From contig NZ_CP119992.1 of NCBI RefSeq assembly GCF_029338575.1, positions 372,001 through 436,000 on the forward strand: a stretch of 64,000 nt of DNA, given 5' to 3'. The position numbers were made by a program, and so were the translations under genes. Shown here piece by piece: positions 42,056 through 50,333 of the stretch (its first letter is position 1; each line of letters begins with the position of its first letter). Under the pieces are notes generated by a model, which was given only the letters and a program-made list of their open reading frames with translations, was not told where the DNA came from and did not search any database. Source of the stretch: Halomarina halobia (GTDB lineage Archaea > Halobacteriota > Halobacteria > Halobacteriales > Haloarculaceae).

Positions 42056-42790
42056 TCAGGCCCCGAGGGGTTCGCCGTCCCCCGACCGTTCCAGGGGGGA
42101 GCCGTCTCCCGCGCGGCGATGGAGCCAGCCGTAACAGGAGGCCAGGAGGAGCCACAGTCCCGCCTGGCTCAGGACGACCAGTCCCCGAAACGCCGTCGCC
42201 AGCGCCGGGGGGACCCCGCCGTGCGCGACGGCCGACGGGCTGACGAGCGGTAGGATCGCGACGGGCAGCGCGAGCGGCGAGAGGCCGAGCGCGATCGCGC
42301 GTCGGGTCGTCGTTCGCGCCGCCGCCCGGCGGTAGAGCAGCAGCGACGCGCCCGCGGTGAGCGCGCCGAGGAGCATCAGCCCGGCGTAGATCGGCACTCG
42401 GAGGTCGGTCGAGAGGGACTGCTCCGCCCCGGGAACGACGGGGGGGAGGACGAGCCACGGGGTCGCGGAGACGGTCAGGAACCCGGCCCCCGCGAGCACG
42501 TACGCCTTCGCACGTCCGCGTCCGGGAAGCGCCGGCTCGAGGAAGTAGAACGCGACGCCGAACGCGGCACCCAGCAGCACGCCCCAGAGGACGCCGCCGC
42601 CGACGCCGGCTGCGGCGGTCGTCAGTTCCGAGACCGCGTGGGCGTGATCGTGACCCCCTCCGTGGCCGTGCCGACTCACCTCCTCTACGTATCCGACGAG
42701 CGGGCCCGCGACGACAGCCACGAAGACCCCGTAGGCGATCCCCGCGAGGGCTCCCGCCGCGACGCCGCGCTTGAGATACGCGACGAGCAT
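42056..42790 (-). CDS. cbtA: Cobalt transporter subunit CbtA
   Basis: 244 residues from ATG 42790, about six membrane helices. The N-terminal helix LKRGVAAGALAGIAYGVFVAVVAGPLVGYVEE is followed by a His-rich loop (RHGHGGGHDHAHAVSE, about 41-56), then GGVLWGVLLGAAFGVAFYFLEPALPGRGRAK, the CbtA pattern. CbtA with CbtB is a predicted cobalt importer associated with B12 genes. Its ATG shares one base with the CbtB stop (TGATG). It converges with the ferredoxin gene across only 15 nt. The long frame running to 45262 is a shadow. Confidence 0.92.
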   Translation of the reverse strand: MLVAYLKRGVAAGALAGIAYGVFVAVVAGPLVGYVEEVSRHGHGGGHDHAHAVSELTTAAAGVGGGVLWGVLLGAAFGVAFYFLEPALPGRGRAKAYVLAGAGFLTVSATPWLVLPPVVPGAEQSLSTDLRVPIYAGLMLLGALTAGASLLLYRRAAARTTTRRAIALGLSPLALPVAILPLVSPSAVAHGGVPPALATAFRGLVVLSQAGLWLLLASCYGWLHRRAGDGSPLERSGDGEPLGA

Positions 42791-42978
42791 CAGTGGCAGG
42801 TGATGCCGGCGGCGTGTCGGAAGGTGTGCAGCGAGTCGTGGGCGAGCGGATCCTGCAGGAACATCAGGGCGAAGGTCAGTGCGGCTAGCAGCGCGAGTCC
42901 GGCCGCGATCTCGCCCGCCGTGAGTTCGATCTGTACGGTTTCGAAGCGGTCGTGCACGGTTTCGTTCGTGGACGTCAT
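42790..42978 (-). CDS. cbtB: Cobalt transporter subunit CbtB
   Basis: 62 residues. One hydrophobic helix (about 22-42, AGEIAAGLALLAALTFALMFL) is followed by the diagnostic C-terminal metal site DSLHTFRHAAGITCH (two His, then Cys-His), the CbtB signature. ATG 42978 was chosen because it lies at the AT-rich promoter end and gives a standard N-terminus. It is the first gene of the cbtBA pair. Confidence 0.92.
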   Translation of the reverse strand: MTSTNETVHDRFETVQIELTAGEIAAGLALLAALTFALMFLQDPLAHDSLHTFRHAAGITCH

Positions 42979-43269
42979 ACAACTCGGCTTTAGGTACTGA
43001 AACTTTAGTTGTAAATGTTCCGCTTGGGATGACGGTCGATCTACAGGACGCCCCGGTTGCGGAGCGCGAGGGAATTCCGGGACCGGCCGAAGTGAGAGGA
43101 GTCGGTGGAGGAGAGCGGGGAGCACCGCACGCGCGTCGAGGGCGAAGGGCGGACGGTCCGAGGACCGGCGTCCCGGATCGGCGCGTGACGGATCGGCGGG
43201 CGGTCGCGTCGTCGGCGATCTGTTCGCGGCGGACGCGAGAGCGGTCTCGGAACGGCGGTCGAGGGTCCC
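42979..43269. promoter_or_regulatory. cbtB upstream region with GTTGTAAATG and repeated CTTTAG
   Basis: Near cbtB the plus strand shows GTTGTAAATG (43008-43017), a partial copy of the motif found at cobN/chlID and cbiT, and two direct CTTTAG repeats (42988-42993 and 43003-43008) spaced 15 bp, which read CTAAAG, TATA-like, on the coding strand. The rest of the 291-bp gap is GC-rich with no recognisable gene. Confidence 0.45.
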
Positions 43270-44895
43270 TCACCACAGCACGACCGGCCAGACGAACTGG
43301 AACAGCAGCCAGATGAGTCCCGTCAGCACGAGCGTCATCAGGACGTTGAGGACGACGCCGGCCCGCATCATCTGTGACTGTTCGATGTAACCGCTGCCGA
43401 AGACGATGGCGTTCGGCGGCGTGGCGACGGGGAGCGCGAACGCGAAGCTGGCCGCGATGGCACCGGAGACGGCGAGGAAGACCGCCGCGGCGACCTCCGA
43501 GAGGCCGAGGGTCGTGGCGAAGACGCCGCCGATGCCGATGAGGATGGGGACGATGATGGTCGCCGTCGCGGTGTTCGAGGTCATCTCGGTGAGAAAGATG
43601 ACGAGCAGGACGACGACGGCGACGACGAGCACGATCGGCGCGCCCGTGAGCGAGGAGAACACGGTGTCCGCGATCCACTCCGTCGCGCCGGTGTCCGCGA
43701 GCGCGTCGGCCAGCGCGATGCCACCGCCGAACAGCAGGATGGTCCCCCAGTCGATGTCCACGAGGTCGTCCCAGTCCATCGTGTCGGAGAGCACGAGCGC
43801 GGGGATGGCGAACATCCCGACCATGACGTAGTAGAGCAGGCCCTGGTGGCCCTCGACGCCGAAGACGGTCATGCCCTCGCCGCCGAAGATCGTCGTCGCC
43901 CACGCCGCCGGCAGCCACGGGCCGATGAACTCGCCGAGGCCGCCGAGGACCCACAGCGCCGCCGTGGCGGTGAAGATGTAGGCGACGCGCCGCCCTCTCA
44001 CGCTCAGTTCGCCCTCCTCGCGGAGGTACTCGCGGGCCTGCTCCTGTGCCTCGTCGACGCTCTCGACCTGCGGCGGGTAGAGGCGATAGGTGAGGACGTA
44101 CCAGACCAGCGGCAGCGTGACGACGACGACGGGGACGCCGATGAGGAGCCACTGCGCGAACCCGATCTCGTAGCCGAGAATGGAGTTGAGCTGTCCGGCG
44201 AGGATCGCGTTCGGCGGCGTCCCGATGAGCGTGCCGACGCCGCCGACGCTGGCGGCGTAGGCCGTCCCGAGGAGCATCGACACCTGGATGTTCGTGAACC
44301 CGTCGACGTCGAGGTCCGCCGACGCGAGGCCGCCGTCGGCCGCGACGTCCGAATCGACGTTCGCGCTCGGATCGCTCGCCGCCGCCTCGATCCCCTCCCG
44401 GCCGACGACCTGCGCGAGCACGCCGAGGGCGATGGGCGTCATCATCGCGGCGGTCGCGGTGTTCGACACCCACATCGAGAGGAACGCCGTGGCCAGCATC
44501 ACGGCGAGGACGAGCCGGCGCGGCGACGTCCCCATCCACGCCATCATGTAGAGCGCGATGCGGCGATCGATCTCGTACTTCTGGAGCGCGTTCGCGAGCA
44601 TGAACCCCGCGATAAACAGGAAGATGATGTGGTCCGCGAACCCCCTGAGCGCGTCGTCCATGCCGGCGTAGACGCCGAACCCGGTCAGCAGGACCGGGAT
44701 CGATAGCGCGGTGACGGCGAGCGGGAGCGCCCCGGTCACCCAGAGCACTCCGGCGAAGAACATGGTCGCGAGCGCGTACTGTCCCCTGAGAGGGAGTCCG
44801 TCCGGCGTCGGCGCGGCGGCGATGCCCGCCACCCCGAGCAGCGCGACGGCGAAGACGAGCAACCGTCCGTACCCCCCTGTCTTCCCGTGTATCAT
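43270..44895 (-). CDS. SLC13/DASS family sodium:dicarboxylate (or sulfate) symporter
   Basis: 541 residues, about 12-14 membrane helices. Both SNT motifs of the family are present: MWVSNTATAAMMTPIALG (first half) and TEMTSNTATATIIVPILIGIG (second half), where the Asn residues help bind sodium and the anion. GTPPNAILAGQ and ATPPNAIVFGSG are the paired substrate-contact loops. It imports dicarboxylates, citrate, phosphate or sulfate; which is not decidable. The start codon lies inside a perfect palindrome (44887-44903), and a small HTH gene lies upstream on the same strand. Confidence 0.93.
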   Translation of the reverse strand: MIHGKTGGYGRLLVFAVALLGVAGIAAAPTPDGLPLRGQYALATMFFAGVLWVTGALPLAVTALSIPVLLTGFGVYAGMDDALRGFADHIIFLFIAGFMLANALQKYEIDRRIALYMMAWMGTSPRRLVLAVMLATAFLSMWVSNTATAAMMTPIALGVLAQVVGREGIEAAASDPSANVDSDVAADGGLASADLDVDGFTNIQVSMLLGTAYAASVGGVGTLIGTPPNAILAGQLNSILGYEIGFAQWLLIGVPVVVVTLPLVWYVLTYRLYPPQVESVDEAQEQAREYLREEGELSVRGRRVAYIFTATAALWVLGGLGEFIGPWLPAAWATTIFGGEGMTVFGVEGHQGLLYYVMVGMFAIPALVLSDTMDWDDLVDIDWGTILLFGGGIALADALADTGATEWIADTVFSSLTGAPIVLVVAVVVLLVIFLTEMTSNTATATIIVPILIGIGGVFATTLGLSEVAAAVFLAVSGAIAASFAFALPVATPPNAIVFGSGYIEQSQMMRAGVVLNVLMTLVLTGLIWLLFQFVWPVVLW

Positions 44896-44903
44896 TGATA
44901 CAC
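44887..44903. promoter_or_regulatory. Perfect 8-1-8 palindrome covering the DASS start codon
   Basis: GTGTATCA-T-TGATACAC (plus strand). The central CAT at 44893-44895 is the ATG of the DASS gene. The second codon is ATA, rare in this genome, which fits selection on the DNA site. A TATA-like AGTATTAATCG lies about 30-40 nt upstream on the minus strand (44925-44935), so a bound protein would block the transcription start, or the leader could fold over the start codon. Confidence 0.65.
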
Positions 44904-44981
44904 TGCGATCCGTCGGCTACCGCGCGATTAATACTTTCGAACGAGACGGAGTGACTTACCGCAACGAACCGTCGACGGCGG

Positions 44982-45227
44982 TCAAAAGTTCTTCGCGATG
45001 GCTTCGATCTGTTCGGGGGTGAGGTCGGCCGCGTAGAGTTCGAAGAGGGTGCGTCGACGCGACAGGGAGAGCGCCCGCGTCCCCCGTTCCAGCATCGAGA
45101 CGTGCGCCTGGAGGACGCCGTCGACCTCCCGCTCGACGGCGCGCTGGTCGTACCCCGCCGCGACGCGGAGGAGGCGCCAGGCCAGCGGCGAGAGAGTACC
45201 GACGTCGATCGGCTGCGGGGAACCCAT
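44982..45227 (-). CDS. Short XRE-like helix-turn-helix protein
   Basis: 81 residues. WRLLRVAAGYDQRAVEREVDGVLQAHVSMLERGTRALSLSRRR resembles the XRE/Cro HTH core (recognition helix about QAHVSMLERG), followed by a short helical tail. No sensor domain. A TATA-like TTTATGTC lies about 25-31 nt before ATG 45227, suggesting a leaderless mRNA. It lies 86 nt upstream of the DASS gene on the same strand and is the closest candidate binder for the palindrome over that start codon, though this is inference. Confidence 0.7.
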   Translation of the reverse strand: MGSPQPIDVGTLSPLAWRLLRVAAGYDQRAVEREVDGVLQAHVSMLERGTRALSLSRRRTLFELYAADLTPEQIEAIAKNF

Positions 45228-45311
45228 CGATCGAAACGGGCGGTGGGTCCGACATAAATCACCCTACTGACGCGAGCGACGGTAGGACGACCGGCCGCCC
45301 CCCGCCGGTCG

Positions 45312-48065
45312 TCAGTCGGTCTCCCCGAGCGCCCCGGCGGCCGTCCCGTCGCCGATCTCCCGCAGGACGCGCCGGTGGAACTCGCGGAGGACGGCGCTCT
45401 CGTCCTCGGCGAGGACCACGTCGCTCGCGGCGAGCGTCGCGAGGCCGAACGCGCGCGGCGAGGGCGAGGTCACCTGTCGGCTCTCGACGACGAGGTCGCC
45501 GCGCCGGACGGCCGAGAGCACGTCCTCGATGGCCTCGACGTGCAACTTGTCCTCCAGAATCTCGCGGTAGGTCTCCTCGACGACGGCGAAGTCCTCCAGG
45601 TCGTCGGCGAAGCCGAGCAGCATCTCGCTCGAGACCTGCTGTTGACTCGCGGACTTCTCGTAGCCCTTGTACCGCTTGAGGATCATCAGCGAGCGCGTCG
45701 CGTTGATCCGGAAGTAGCGCTTGAGGAGGTCCGTCCCGGAGAGCGCGTCGCGGAGGTCCGTCCGGACCTCCGCCGGGGCGACGTCCTCGAGGACTCCGAC
45801 GAGGTCGACCTTCCGGTTGAGCGGCATGGAGAGGGTGAACCCGTGGTCGGCGACGGCGACGGTGACGTTCGCGTCGGCGGCCCGCGCGCAGCGGTGGGCG
45901 AGCAGCCGCGAGAGGCCGTCGTTGAACCGCCGGCCGTAGTTCGAGTGGACGTAGTAGCGCCGGCGGTACTCGGTGCGGTCGAGTTCCACCTCGATCGCCA
46001 GGCGGTCGTGCGTGCTCACGCTCCCAGCCCCGGCGTAGCGCACCTGCTGGTCGTACGTGCGCGTCGTCGCGCGGACGGCGTTCTCGTCGATCGGGAACCC
46101 GCGGAGCCACGACCGGACGGCCGGCGGGCCGCCCGATTCGAGCCGATCTAGCAACTCGCGCTGGAAGGTGAGCACCTCACGCCCGAGGTCGTACGAGAGG
46201 GGGAGCCGCTCGGAGAACCACGAGGGGACCGTCGGTCGGGCGCTCGTCGGATCGACGTACACCTTCGATCCGCGCCGGTAGCGGTACTCGAAGTGCGAGC
46301 CGCCGAGGACGAACACGTCGCCCGCCTCGAGCGTGTCGAGGTACGCCTCGTCCAGTTGCCCCACCCACTCGCGCTCCCCCCGGGTGAACACGTCGCAGGA
46401 GAACGAGTCGGGGATGGTGCCGACGTTCGTCAGGTAGATGACGCGGGCGAGACGGCCGCGCTTGCCGAGCAGCGGTTCGCCCGCGGGGAAGTCGGGGTAG
46501 TGGTACTCGCCGTCGGGCGGGTCGTTCTCGTCACGCCACACCTTCGGGTAGACGTTGCGATCCGCGAGCCCCTCGTAGTCGGCCGTCAGGTAGCGAAGCA
46601 GCGTCTCCCAGTCGGCGTCCGAGTAGTTCCGGTAGGGGTAGGCACGTTTGAGAATCCGCTTCGCCTCCGCCTCCGGACGGACGGCGTCGATCGCCATCCC
46701 GTAGACGTGCTGGGCGGCCACGTCGTGGGCGTTCTCGGGGACGAACACCCGGTCGACGAACCCCTCCTCCGCCCGCTTCAGCATCACCGCGCACTCGACG
46801 AGTTCGTCGCGGTCGAGCGCGACCACCCGCCCGGTCACCGTCTCGCCGAGGCGATGGCCCGCCCGGCCGACGCGCTGGAGGAGCGCCGCGACGGACTTCG
46901 GCGAGCCGACCTGCACCACGAGATCGACGTGGGGCATGTCGATGCCGAGTTCGAGGCTCGTGGACGTGGTGACGACGTCGAGTTCGCCCGCCTTCAGCCG
47001 CCGCTCGGCGCGCCGCCTGCGGTCCGCCGAGAGCGAGCCGTGGTGGCAGCCGGAGTTCTCCTCCGTGTAGTCGTCGTACCGCTCACGAAGGTTGTGCAGG
47101 ACGCGCTCGGCCCCCGAGCGCGTGTTGGTGAACACGAGCGTGTTCGTGTGCGCCCCGATCAGTTCGTGGAGCTGTTCGTAGAAGCGGTCGGTCACGACCT
47201 CGGGCGGCGTGTTGACGAGGTCGTCGGTCGGGCAGGTGAGCCGGAGGTCGAACTCACGGACGAAGCGCGTGTCGACGATCTCGTACTCGCGCACGTCGCC
47301 GTCGTCGTCGCGCCCGACGAGGAACTCGGCCATCGTCGAGAGCGGTTCGACGGTGGCCGAACAGCCGATGCGGGTCGGCGAGCGGTCACAGAGCGCCTCG
47401 AGGCGTTCGAGCGACACCGCGAGGTGGGTCCCGCGCTTGTTCTCCGCCACGCTGTGGATCTCGTCGACGACGACGTACTCGACCGTCCGCAGCTTCTCCG
47501 AGAACTTCGGCGAGTTGAGCAGGATGGCGAGCGTCTCCGGCGTCGTGTTCAGGACGTGGGGCGTCTCCGTCAGCATCCGCCGGCGCACCGCGTCGTCGGT
47601 GTCGCCGTGGCGGATCGCGTGGCGGATCTCGATCTCGTCGTCCGCGAGGTCCGCGATCCCCGACAGGGGGACCTCCAGGTTGCGGTGGATGTCGTTGGCG
47701 AGCGACTTGAGCGGCGAGACGTAGAGGCAGTAGACGGAGTTTCCGAGCCCCGACTGGCGGTCCCGGCGGTAGAGCTCGTTGATGATGGCGCAGAAGCTCG
47801 CGAGCGTCTTGCCGGAGCCGGTCGGCGCGCAGATGAGCGCGTTCGTCCGGTCGTGGATCAGGGGGATGGCCTCCTTCTGCGGGGGCGTGAAGAAGCCCCC
47901 GTTCTCGGGGACGTACGCCCCGAACTCCCGGACCCACCACCGCGCGACGGCGGGTTCGAGCAGGTCGAGCACGTCCGCGTCGTCGATCGACACCGCCTCC
48001 GACGCGAAGTCGAAGTCGTACGACGCGAGGAGCGCTCTCCCCCCTCCGGACGTCCCCCGTTCCAT
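45312..48065 (-). CDS. lhr: Lhr-type superfamily 2 DNA/RNA helicase
   Basis: 917 residues from ATG 48065. SF2 motifs: FFTPPQKEAIPLIHDRTNALICAPTGSGKT-type Q-motif and Walker A (about 58-87), YVSPLKSLANDI (Ia), TTPETLAILL (Ib), VVVDEIHSV (DEIH, II), GCSATVEP (III), FTNTRSGAERVL (IV), TTSTSLELGIDMP (V) and QRVGRAGHR (VI). A long C-terminal region (about 550-900) with winged-helix and Lhr-specific segments follows. Lhr proteins unwind forks and RNA-DNA hybrids in repair. The extended frame to 48272 lacks homologous sequence. Start confidence is moderate. Confidence 0.9.
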   Translation of the reverse strand: MERGTSGGGRALLASYDFDFASEAVSIDDADVLDLLEPAVARWWVREFGAYVPENGGFFTPPQKEAIPLIHDRTNALICAPTGSGKTLASFCAIINELYRRDRQSGLGNSVYCLYVSPLKSLANDIHRNLEVPLSGIADLADDEIEIRHAIRHGDTDDAVRRRMLTETPHVLNTTPETLAILLNSPKFSEKLRTVEYVVVDEIHSVAENKRGTHLAVSLERLEALCDRSPTRIGCSATVEPLSTMAEFLVGRDDDGDVREYEIVDTRFVREFDLRLTCPTDDLVNTPPEVVTDRFYEQLHELIGAHTNTLVFTNTRSGAERVLHNLRERYDDYTEENSGCHHGSLSADRRRRAERRLKAGELDVVTTSTSLELGIDMPHVDLVVQVGSPKSVAALLQRVGRAGHRLGETVTGRVVALDRDELVECAVMLKRAEEGFVDRVFVPENAHDVAAQHVYGMAIDAVRPEAEAKRILKRAYPYRNYSDADWETLLRYLTADYEGLADRNVYPKVWRDENDPPDGEYHYPDFPAGEPLLGKRGRLARVIYLTNVGTIPDSFSCDVFTRGEREWVGQLDEAYLDTLEAGDVFVLGGSHFEYRYRRGSKVYVDPTSARPTVPSWFSERLPLSYDLGREVLTFQRELLDRLESGGPPAVRSWLRGFPIDENAVRATTRTYDQQVRYAGAGSVSTHDRLAIEVELDRTEYRRRYYVHSNYGRRFNDGLSRLLAHRCARAADANVTVAVADHGFTLSMPLNRKVDLVGVLEDVAPAEVRTDLRDALSGTDLLKRYFRINATRSLMILKRYKGYEKSASQQQVSSEMLLGFADDLEDFAVVEETYREILEDKLHVEAIEDVLSAVRRGDLVVESRQVTSPSPRAFGLATLAASDVVLAEDESAVLREFHRRVLREIGDGTAAGALGETD

Positions 48066-48237
48066 CGTCGCGAGCCGGTAGGCTTCGAGGACGGAAGTGG
48101 GTTGGGTAACCGGAGTGAAAGTGAATCCGACGGGACGACGGCGGTCGGGACGCGGAACGGTGGTCGCGGTGCGGGGCGGCCGTCTCCCTGCGAGCGACGC
48201 CCGCGGACATTTAGGCCTCCGCGTCGATTGCCGCGAC

Positions 48238-48984
48238 ATGCACGTCACGTTCCTCGGCACCGGCAGCGCCATGCCCGCCGGCGACCGCGCGCAGACGGGC
48301 CTCCTGCTCGAATCGGAGGCGGCGGACCCGCTGCTCGTCGACTGCGGGAGCGGCGTCCTCTCCGCCCTCGCGGGGACCGACGCAGGCTACGAGGGCGTCC
48401 GGACGGTCCTCCTCACGCACCACCACCTCGACCACGTCAGCGATCTCATGCCGCTGTTCAAGGCGCGGTGGCTCGCGGGCGCGACGGACGTCGAACTGAT
48501 CGGGCCGCCCGGCACCGCCGACCTCGTGAGAGGGCTGTTCGACGTCCATGAGTACATGCAGGGTCGCCTGGACCTCGTCATCCGGGAAGTCGAACCGGGG
48601 GAGTTCGAGGCCGCGGGGTACCAGGTCGCGGCCGCCGAGACGGTCCACTCGATGCCGTGTCTGGCCTACCGCTTCGAGGCCGACGGGGCGACGTTCACCT
48701 TCAGCGGCGACTCGGAGGCGACCGAGGACCTGGCCGCCTTCGCCGACGGCTCGGACGTGCTCGCCCACGACTGCTCGTTCCCCGACGAGGTGGACGTCGA
48801 CAATCACCCCACGCCCTCGCAGCTCGGCGCGGCGCTCGCGGGCCACCGCTACGGACGGGTCTTCCTGACCCACCTCTACCCGCACACGGAGGGCCGCCAC
48901 GAGGCCATGCTCGAATCCCTCCGCGAACACTACGACGGCGACGTGCGCTTCGCGCGCGACGGCCTCACCGTGACGGTGGAGTGA
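48238..48984 (+). CDS. Metallo-beta-lactamase-fold hydrolase (RNase Z/arylsulfatase-like)
   Basis: 248 residues from ATG 48238. MHVTFLGTGSAMPAGDRAQTGLLL at the N-terminus and the metal motif LLTHHHLDHVSDL (HxHxDH) are clear. SMPCLAYRFEADGATFTFSGDSEAT supplies the later Asp, and LTHLYPH the final His. This is the RNase-Z-like subgroup, but the tRNase-specific exosite arm is not evident, so it is called a general MBL hydrolase. It is divergent from the Lhr gene; a TATA-like ATTTAGG lies about 25-30 nt before the ATG. Confidence 0.85.
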   Translation: MHVTFLGTGSAMPAGDRAQTGLLLESEAADPLLVDCGSGVLSALAGTDAGYEGVRTVLLTHHHLDHVSDLMPLFKARWLAGATDVELIGPPGTADLVRGLFDVHEYMQGRLDLVIREVEPGEFEAAGYQVAAAETVHSMPCLAYRFEADGATFTFSGDSEATEDLAAFADGSDVLAHDCSFPDEVDVDNHPTPSQLGAALAGHRYGRVFLTHLYPHTEGRHEAMLESLREHYDGDVRFARDGLTVTVE

Positions 48985-49101
48985 CGGCCCCGTAACGGTC
49001 GAGCCGCCGTCGATCGAGACCGTCGCGGGGAGGTTCGACGGGCCGGTGACGGTGCCGTGGAGGGGCCGGCCGACGGGGACCGGGACGGACGACGAACGGG
49101 T

Positions 49102-49120
49102 GACTCGGATTACTCGAGTC
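49102..49120 (-). terminator. Inverted repeat at the pelota 3' end
   Basis: GACTCG-N7-CGAGTC (6-7-6) spans the pelota stop codon (TAA at 49112-49110). It could act as a 3'-end stem or terminator between the convergent MBL and pelota genes. No long T-tract follows, so the call is weak. Confidence 0.25.
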
Positions 49121-50177
49121 GGTACCGCAGGATCGCGGCGATCCCGCCGAGGTTCGACAGCTGTTCCCCCGGCGCGAATTCGGAGGAGAAGACGACCACG
49201 TCGCCGCCCTTCCGGTCGACCGTCTCCAGCAGGTCGTTCGCGTCGACGTCCCACTCGCCCTCGCCGCCGCGCTCCTCGCGGAGGCGCTCGTCCACCACGA
49301 GCAGCGTCTCGACCGCGCCGTATTCGGCGGCCTCGGCGACGCTCTCGACGCCGTAGGCGGCCTTCGCCCCGCCCGCGATCTCCGCCATCAGCCGGTCGAT
49401 GAGCTCCGCCTCGCGGGCGATGCGCGTCTCGGCCTGCACGTCCTCGACCGCGCCGCGCTTGAGCACCTCGTGGACGCCGCGGTCGCCGACGGCGCTCGTG
49501 TCCACCATCGTCACCCGCTCCGCGACCTCGGGGGCGTTCTCCTCCACGTACTTGTAGGCGTCCTGCTTCGTGAAGCCCGGCCCGGCGAGGATGATCGCGT
49601 CGGCGTCCATCCGCCGGAGCACCTCGGTCAGTTCGGCGAACAGCTGCGTGCGCGACTGGGCGTACTCGCCCTTGCCCGTCGCGCCCGAGAGCGAGGTGCG
49701 CTCCTCCGCGCCGTACTGCGCGACGGTGTGGACGTGCGCCGCGCCCTCCTCGACGGTGGCGATGGCGACGTCGGGGTTGTCGGTCGCCTCCTCGGCCTCC
49801 CGGAGCCGTTCCAGCTGATCGGGCTTCCAGCGCTTCGTGATCTCGAGCTCCTCGTTCTGCTCGACGTTGAGGGTGTGGTGGAAGCCGAGCTGGTCCTCGC
49901 GCGAGCAGTCCTCGATGACGCCGGAGACGCGCAGGCGGTTCGCGAAGCGCGCGAACTCCGTCTCCTCGACTGCGACGGTGACGTACATGTACTCGCGCTC
50001 GCCGCCCGTGTCGCGGAGGTTCTCGTCGTCGCGGCGCACCCGGCGGGTCGTGTCGCCACCGACGAGGTCGCCCGGTTCGAGCACGTAGCTGAGGTGCCAG
50101 AGGTCGTCGAGCGTCTCCGGGACGACCGTTATCCGCTCTCGTCCCCCCTCGACGCGCTGACGGTCGGCGATTCGCAT
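49110..50177 (-). CDS. pelA: Pelota (Dom34 homologue), ribosome rescue factor
   Basis: 355 residues from ATG 50177 ([33 protein letters not shown] type start). N-terminal Sm-like domain (about 1-130) with [18 protein letters not shown] and [17 protein letters not shown]. The central and C-terminal eRF1-like domains include [36 protein letters not shown] and the C-terminal [26 protein letters not shown]. Pelota with an ABCE1/aEF1A-type GTPase splits stalled ribosomes. A TATA-like CTTACC about 25 nt before ATG suggests a leaderless mRNA. It lies 3 kb from rqcH, another stalled-ribosome factor. Confidence 0.95.
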   Translation of the reverse strand: MRIADRQRVEGGRERITVVPETLDDLWHLSYVLEPGDLVGGDTTRRVRRDDENLRDTGGEREYMYVTVAVEETEFARFANRLRVSGVIEDCSREDQLGFHHTLNVEQNEELEITKRWKPDQLERLREAEEATDNPDVAIATVEEGAAHVHTVAQYGAEERTSLSGATGKGEYAQSRTQLFAELTEVLRRMDADAIILAGPGFTKQDAYKYVEENAPEVAERVTMVDTSAVGDRGVHEVLKRGAVEDVQAETRIAREAELIDRLMAEIAGGAKAAYGVESVAEAAEYGAVETLLVVDERLREERGGEGEWDVDANDLLETVDRKGGDVVVFSSEFAPGEQLSNLGGIAAILRYRLE

Positions 50178-50223
50178 GGCGGGTACTGGGCGGTCCCCCG
50201 GTAAGTGCCCTGCTATCCGGCGT

Positions 50224-50276
50224 TCGAACCGTCGGTTCGAGCGACCGCTACGGCCGTCTCTATCCCACGACGTGGG
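50224..50276. promoter_or_regulatory. Two perfect inverted repeats in the pelA/adh divergent gap
   Basis: TCGAACC-gtc-GGTTCGA (50224-50240, 7-3-7) and CCCACG-a-CGTGGG (50264-50276, 6-1-6) lie between the divergent pelota and dehydrogenase genes. The second is 58-70 nt before the adh start. They look like operators for one or both genes. Confidence 0.45.
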
Positions 50277-50333
50277 GATCGTCACGGCGTTCGAGGATAC
50301 GCTTATCACGCTCGTTACCGATTACCGTGTGCT

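Noticed and set aside
46293..48551. 752-codon plus-strand frame opposite the Lhr helicase
   Set aside because: Antisense shadow of the helicase with no motifs; it also runs through the MBL gene in another frame.
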